Source of the DNA: Paenibacillus macquariensis
GTDB lineage: Bacteria > Bacillota > Bacilli > Paenibacillales > Paenibacillaceae
Direction: 5' to 3'
Length of the DNA stretch: 64,000 nt
Assembly: GCF_900156375.1 (NCBI RefSeq)
Contig: NZ_FTNK01000006.1
Coordinates: 62,001 to 126,000 of the forward strand
How positions within the stretch are numbered: position 1 is the first letter of the stretch; the number at the start of each line of letters is the position of its first letter. A program made the translations under genes and the position numbers. This document shows, in pieces, positions 60,171 to 64,000 of this stretch. The notes under the pieces are model-generated. The model searched no databases, was not told the DNA's origin, and was given only the letters and a program-made list of their open reading frames with translations.

Positions 60171-62258
60171 TTGAACGTAGGAAAACGCTTATTCCAATAT
60201 GCACTAACGGCTAAAATCACATTCATTGCCGCCATCATTACATTATGCTTAGGTGTCGCTGCCGAACTAGGTGGCCCTTTCATAGCTAAGACAATGATTG
60301 ATGACCATATGCTAGGCATTGAGAAGCCTTTCTTTGAGACAGATTCACCTGCATCAGTAGGGGCCGTAGCGTATGAAGATAAATATTTCAAACGTGGCGA
60401 TCGATTCGCCGAGAATGAGATTAAGGGTCAAGAAGTTCGTATTCTTCAAAAAGGGAAGAACTTCTACTTCATTAACCAAGCCGTTGATGAAGCAACTGGC
60501 AAAAGAGCCGTTGTTAATGGTCAAATGACGATCACTAACGGGTCTGTTCAGAACATTTATCCAGTCAAGGCATTGAGCGTTGATCAGATATTCGATTTCT
60601 ACAAGCCCGAAATCCCAGGTATCATAAAGCTCGTAGGCGTATATCTCCTCTTACTACTCGTCACGATATTCACTGAATTTGGCAAAACCTACTGGCTACA
60701 ATCAGGTGCTAATAGGGTGATTCAGAAATTACGTACAGACGTTTACGCTCATATTCAACGTCTGCCTGTTAACTTCTTTGATAACTTACCCGCAGGTAAA
60801 GTGGTCTCACGGATCACGAATGATACAGAGGCTGTTAAGGACTTGTTCGTAGCTGTCCTTTCCAACTTCAGCACAGGTATCGTCTATATTTCAGCAATTT
60901 ATGTCGCATTATTCCTGCTTGATGTACGTCTTGGACTTGTATGCCTGTTCATTGTACCTATACTAATCGTCTGGATTATTCTGTATCGTAAATTCGCTAC
61001 AAGATTTAATACGATCATTCGGTCTCGTCTGAGTGAGATTAACGCCATCATTAATGAATCGATTCAAGGGATGTCTATTATTCGTGTATTTCGACGTCAG
61101 CAACAAACCAATGATGAATTTGAAGCATTAAATCAAGATTACATGAAATACCAGAATAAAATGCTTAACCTGAATTCATGGACTTCTCATAATCTAGTTA
61201 ATGTGTTGCGTAATTTTTCATTTGCTGTCTTGCTAGCGTATTTTGGATATGGTTCAATAACAGGTTCGAATGCTGTATCACTTGGTGTACTTTATGCCTT
61301 CGTCGATGTACTCGGTCGACTATTCCAGCCTATTACAGGCATGGTGAACCAACTTGCTGCACTTGATTCCTCTATGGTATCTGCAGGAAGAGTATTCGAA
61401 CTCATGGATGAACCCGGTGAAGACGTTACCGATGGCCAAATGCCTCGCTACAAAGGAAATGTGGCATTTAATGATGTATCTTTTGCTTATAAAAAAGACT
61501 ACGTCCTCAAAAATATCTCCTTTGAAGCAAAACAAGGTCAGACCGTTGCATTGGTTGGTCATACCGGTTCAGGCAAGAGTTCTATCATCAACTTATTGTT
61601 CCGCTTTTATGATCCACAGAAAGGTTCGATCACGATCGATGGCCAAGAAGTGACGGATATCCCTAGACAATGGTTACGTCATCATATGGGCATTGTGTTA
61701 CAGGATCCGTATCTCTTCACAGGGACAGTGGCTTCTAATGTCAATCTTGAGAATGAGCAAATAACGCGTGCTCAAATTGAGAAAGCCTTATGCGATGTAG
61801 GTGCTGAGCGTATCCTTGCCCACTTACCTCAAGGCTATGACGAACCGGTTGTTGAGAAGGGAAGCACGTTGTCCGCTGGTCAACGCCAATTGATCTCCTT
61901 TGCAAGAGCACTAGCTTTTGATCCAGCAATCCTCATTCTCGATGAAGCAACTGCCAATATTGATACAGAGACGGAAAGTCTCATTCAATCGGCGCTCGAG
62001 GTTTTAAAGAAAGGTCGTACAACGTTCATTATTGCTCATCGCCTCTCTACGATCCGTAGTGCAGATCAAATACTGGTATTGCATCGTGGTGAGATCGTCG
62101 AACGAGGCAGTCATGATGAACTTATGGAGATTGGTGGTAGGTACTTCCAGTTGTATCAACTGCAACAAGGGAACACTTTAGCCACTCCCTCTACATCTGC
62201 AGTTAAGCAAGTTGCTTCAGTCAATCACAGCCAGCCATTACCAAGTGGCGTGTTATAA
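60171..62258 (+). CDS. bmrD: Heterodimeric ABC exporter subunit BmrD (YheH-like)
   Basis: A 695-aa partner of BmrC, with an extra extracellular segment between helices 1 and 2 (about 45-155) typical of YheH. Walker A is GHTGSGKSS, Walker B ILILDEATANID has the catalytic Glu, while the signature is LSAGQRQL, with Ala replacing the first Gly. The two subunits thus form one active and one degenerate site. Drug export when translation is blocked is established for the B. subtilis pair. The start is TTG 60171 (GGAGGTGTCTTAA upstream). A terminator follows at 62295. Confidence 0.94.
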   Translation: MNVGKRLFQYALTAKITFIAAIITLCLGVAAELGGPFIAKTMIDDHMLGIEKPFFETDSPASVGAVAYEDKYFKRGDRFAENEIKGQEVRILQKGKNFYFINQAVDEATGKRAVVNGQMTITNGSVQNIYPVKALSVDQIFDFYKPEIPGIIKLVGVYLLLLLVTIFTEFGKTYWLQSGANRVIQKLRTDVYAHIQRLPVNFFDNLPAGKVVSRITNDTEAVKDLFVAVLSNFSTGIVYISAIYVALFLLDVRLGLVCLFIVPILIVWIILYRKFATRFNTIIRSRLSEINAIINESIQGMSIIRVFRRQQQTNDEFEALNQDYMKYQNKMLNLNSWTSHNLVNVLRNFSFAVLLAYFGYGSITGSNAVSLGVLYAFVDVLGRLFQPITGMVNQLAALDSSMVSAGRVFELMDEPGEDVTDGQMPRYKGNVAFNDVSFAYKKDYVLKNISFEAKQGQTVALVGHTGSGKSSIINLLFRFYDPQKGSITIDGQEVTDIPRQWLRHHMGIVLQDPYLFTGTVASNVNLENEQITRAQIEKALCDVGAERILAHLPQGYDEPVVEKGSTLSAGQRQLISFARALAFDPAILILDEATANIDTETESLIQSALEVLKKGRTTFIIAHRLSTIRSADQILVLHRGEIVERGSHDELMEIGGRYFQLYQLQQGNTLATPSTSAVKQVASVNHSQPLPSGVL

Positions 62259-62294
62259 GTCGGGGATTCCTGCTACCACAATAGATCAGAGATC

Positions 62295-62337
62295 AAAAAT
62301 AGCAGGTCAAGGATAACCTCCTTGGCCTGCTATTTTT
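62295..62337 (+). terminator. Terminator of the bmrCD operon
   Basis: AAAAATAGCAGGTCAAGG pairs with CCTTGGCCTGCTATTTTT with one mismatch, over a short loop. Confidence 0.88.
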
Positions 62338-62360
62338 AGTGAATCAATCATTTTCAGAAA

Positions 62361-62411
62361 ATCAGGTGTCTCATCAGAAGTTAATCTACTTTTGGGACAA
62401 CCCCTTTTAGT
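62361..62411. repeat. Imperfect inverted repeat with TGTCTCA/TGGGACA ends
   Basis: GGTGTCTCA and TGGGACAACC bracket about 27 nt (with CAGAAGTTAATCTAC inside). It shares the TGTCCC/GGGACA core with the stem-loops at 38361-38404 and 54918-54972; it may be a dispersed intergenic repeat or an insertion-sequence end remnant. Confidence 0.45.
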
Positions 62412-62433
62412 GTAGTTAAAGGTTCATCATTGT

Positions 62434-62916
62434 CTATGATTTATCAGAACGAGTTGGAGTAAAGTCCTTTTCCAGCCCTAGTGTTCGATATAATTCTCGA
62501 GAATATCCTTGAAGCTTCCGTTCCAACGCTTGCGCCTGATCTTTAAAACTCGTCAGTTCTCGAATCATACGAGATCGACCTGCTGGACTAAAGGTATCTT
62601 GAATTCGCTCTTTGAAATAATCATGGACAATATAATTACGCTGTTTCCATACTTCTTTTAATTGAATCGTTTCTTCTTCCGAGAACGGAAAATAATGCTG
62701 AATCTCCTGCACTAATTGTCCTAGCGAACTACTTAACTTACGTTGATAAAGTTCGGTGAAGTCTTCTTCTGATGGAATTTTTCCTTGTGATAGCTTCATG
62801 AGCATCAATAAGTTAGCCAGTTGTTGCTCCAAAGCTTGCGAATAGTATACAGCAAGTCCAAAATATGCGAATACATCCTTAGAATGATCACTATCGAGCA
62901 GTTTTTCTTTTCCCAT
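62434..62916 (-). CDS. Unrecognised helical 160-aa protein with a HEPN-like motif
   Basis: ATG 62916 has GGAGCGG upstream; a longer frame lacks a ribosome site. The soluble protein is almost all helix: YFGLAVYYSQALEQQLANLLML, then EETIQLKEVWKQRNYIVHDYFKE, and a coiled tail. RNYIVH matches the RX4-6H motif of HEPN-type proteins, which are often RNases in defence or toxin systems. No nucleotidyltransferase partner (MNT) is next to it, so a toxin role is unproven. It follows argS on the same strand. Confidence 0.68.
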   Translation of the reverse strand: MGKEKLLDSDHSKDVFAYFGLAVYYSQALEQQLANLLMLMKLSQGKIPSEEDFTELYQRKLSSSLGQLVQEIQHYFPFSEEETIQLKEVWKQRNYIVHDYFKERIQDTFSPAGRSRMIRELTSFKDQAQALERKLQGYSRELYRTLGLEKDFTPTRSDKS

Positions 62917-63061
62917 GCTTTCCGCTCCATTCACTATCAACACATACAACATGTGCAAGATGATATGCTTTGCTTTGTTACTCCTTATGTTAAAGGAATA
63001 AGCGGAATCAATCAATATATGATTCAAATTCTTATACAATAAATAGGTTCTTGTTACTATA

Positions 63062-64000
63062 TTACATGCGATTTGGAGTGCGAAGACCTAGAATGTTCAT
63101 CGTTCTTTGCAATGCTTCCCCAGTCAGTCGGGTTAATGTTACTCTTACTGTTCTTAAATGCTCTTCTTCACTTAGAATTCTTTCGTTCCCATAGAAATGA
63201 TTGAAGGCTTGTGCCACATCTAATACGAATCTTGCTAGCACAGATGGTTCATTATTCTGAATCCCTCTTTTCAACTGCTCATTAAATCGATTTAGAAGTT
63301 TAAGGAGGTTCCATCCGGAGTCCCCTAAAGCTTCCGCATACATCCCTTCTTGAATATCCATAAGATTCATCGCGCCTATCTGATCTAAGATCAGACTCTT
63401 AGATAGAATACTTTGTGTTCTCGTATACGTATATTGTAAATAAGGTCCTGTCTCCCCATCGAAATTCAGTGCATCTTCCAAAGAAAAGTCCACTTCATTA
63501 ACCCGGTTATTCTTCAGATCACCAAAAATGATTGCACCGATTCCAACATCCTTAGCTACCTGATATTTGTCTTCTAGCTCTGGATTCTTCTCTTCAATAA
63601 CCTGTAATGCTCTAGCAACGGCTTCATCCAGCACCTCTTCAAGATACACGATTTTACCACGACGAGTAGACATTTTCTTGCCTTCAAATTTCATCAACCC
63701 AAAATGAACATGAGTGCAGTCTTTCACCCATTCTGCTCCCATCTTATCCAGTACTGCAAACACCTGTTGAAAATGAAGCTTCTGCTCTCCCCCAACAACA
63801 TATAAAATCTGGTCAGCCTTCAAGACGTCATGCCGATAGAATGCCGTCGCAAGATCTCTTGTTGGATAAATCGTCGTGCCATCCGATTTCATGATTAAGC
63901 ATGGAGGCATCCCTAGCTCTTCCAATCGAACAACCTTTGCACCTTCGCTTTCTTCCAATAAGCCTTTGTCTTCTAATTCTTTAACAACCTTCTCCATCTT
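63062..64000 (-). CDS. argS: Arginyl-tRNA synthetase, C-terminal part (cut by window edge)
   Basis: The frame enters from the right edge and ends at 63062, so 313 codons of the 3' part are present. The class Ia catalytic-domain end shows PTRDLATAFYR, LYVVGGEQKLHFQQVF, HFGLMKFEGKKMSTRRG (the KMSKS-equivalent is KMSTR) and GAIIFGDLKNNRVNEVDF. The anticodon-binding DALR domain follows (TGPYLQYTYTRTQSILSK ... LRVALTRLTGEALQ-like end, finishing NILGLRTPNRM). The enzyme charges tRNA-Arg. The start and N-terminal half lie outside the window. Confidence 0.95.
   Translation of the reverse strand, partial: KMEKVVKELEDKGLLEESEGAKVVRLEELGMPPCLIMKSDGTTIYPTRDLATAFYRHDVLKADQILYVVGGEQKLHFQQVFAVLDKMGAEWVKDCTHVHFGLMKFEGKKMSTRRGKIVYLEEVLDEAVARALQVIEEKNPELEDKYQVAKDVGIGAIIFGDLKNNRVNEVDFSLEDALNFDGETGPYLQYTYTRTQSILSKSLILDQIGAMNLMDIQEGMYAEALGDSGWNLLKLLNRFNEQLKRGIQNNEPSVLARFVLDVAQAFNHFYGNERILSEEEHLRTVRVTLTRLTGEALQRTMNILGLRTPNRM

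Noticed and set aside
1..64000. CRISPR array, tRNA, rRNA, prophage or intact transposon
   Set aside because: No direct-repeat spacing, tRNA-like cloverleaf, rRNA sequence, phage gene or transposase was seen on either strand.

Overview
The window reads as chromosomal DNA of a low- to mid-GC, endospore-forming Bacillota of the Bacillales, most likely Paenibacillus or a close relative. The support is S-layer-homology (SLH) surface proteins, a YesM/YesN-type sensor pair, a DivIVA/GpsB-like protein, a bacillithiol reductase (YpdA/Bdr), a BmrC/BmrD exporter pair, a ydaO-type c-di-AMP riboswitch, strong AGGAGG ribosome binding sites and frequent TTG/GTG starts. No rRNA, tRNA, CRISPR array, prophage or intact insertion sequence was seen. 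GC content was judged by eye, not computed.

Layout. 0-6 kb: the 5' part of an EamA transporter (cut by the left edge), an SLH-GH18 surface glycosidase, oligoendopeptidase PepF, a GNAT acetyltransferase and an orphan KtrB potassium channel subunit. 6-7.6 kb: a NarL-type two-component system. 7.8-12.7 kb: a LacI-controlled sugar or cyclitol operon (LacI, two Gfo/Idh/MocA oxidoreductases, ThuA) with a clear 16-bp operator, preceded by an SGNH hydrolase. 12.9-16.8 kb: a lone ATP-dependent DNA ligase and a three-gene TrpXYZ-like ABC importer. 17-20.5 kb: a DUF3889 protein, a c-di-AMP riboswitch in front of an unrecognised gene, a second M3 peptidase and a small membrane protein.

20.6-25.5 kb is the most striking block. 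PEP mutase, phosphonopyruvate decarboxylase and 2-aminoethylphosphonate transaminase form a complete 2-aminoethylphosphonate pathway, tightly coupled to two flanking stand-alone YheC/D-like ATP-grasp ligases and a 41-codon upstream ORF. A large YcdB/YcdC-SLH surface protein follows.

28-34.8 kb: Nudix hydrolase, GpsB/DivIVA-like protein, a replication terminator protein (Rtp) homologue with a Ter-like site in its leader, an acyltransferase, a YflT-type stress protein with a sigma-B-like promoter, and helicase HrpB. 35-46 kb: a carbohydrate system made of a YesM/YesN pair under a cre site, a solute-binding protein without a lipobox, and an ABC importer operon ending in a 59-aa membrane protein and a GH112 beta-galactoside phosphorylase. 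46-49 kb: an SDR oxidoreductase and a three-gene operon with a PP2C-like phosphatase and possible type VII secretion ties. 49.5-53.3 kb: a small orphan gene, a PadR-DUF1700-DUF4097 envelope operon, AzoR with an 18-bp operator, and a HAD hydrolase. 53.4-64 kb: Bdr, a DUF441 membrane protein, a homodimer-type ABC exporter, a hypothetical protein, a HesB-like protein, the BmrC/BmrD heterodimeric exporter behind a leader-peptide attenuator, a HEPN-like protein and the 3' part of argS, cut by the right edge.

Several CDS starts below were moved inward from the longest open frame because a ribosome binding site decides them. Gene directions are mixed, which fits (but does not prove) a position near the replication terminus, as the rtp gene would suggest.
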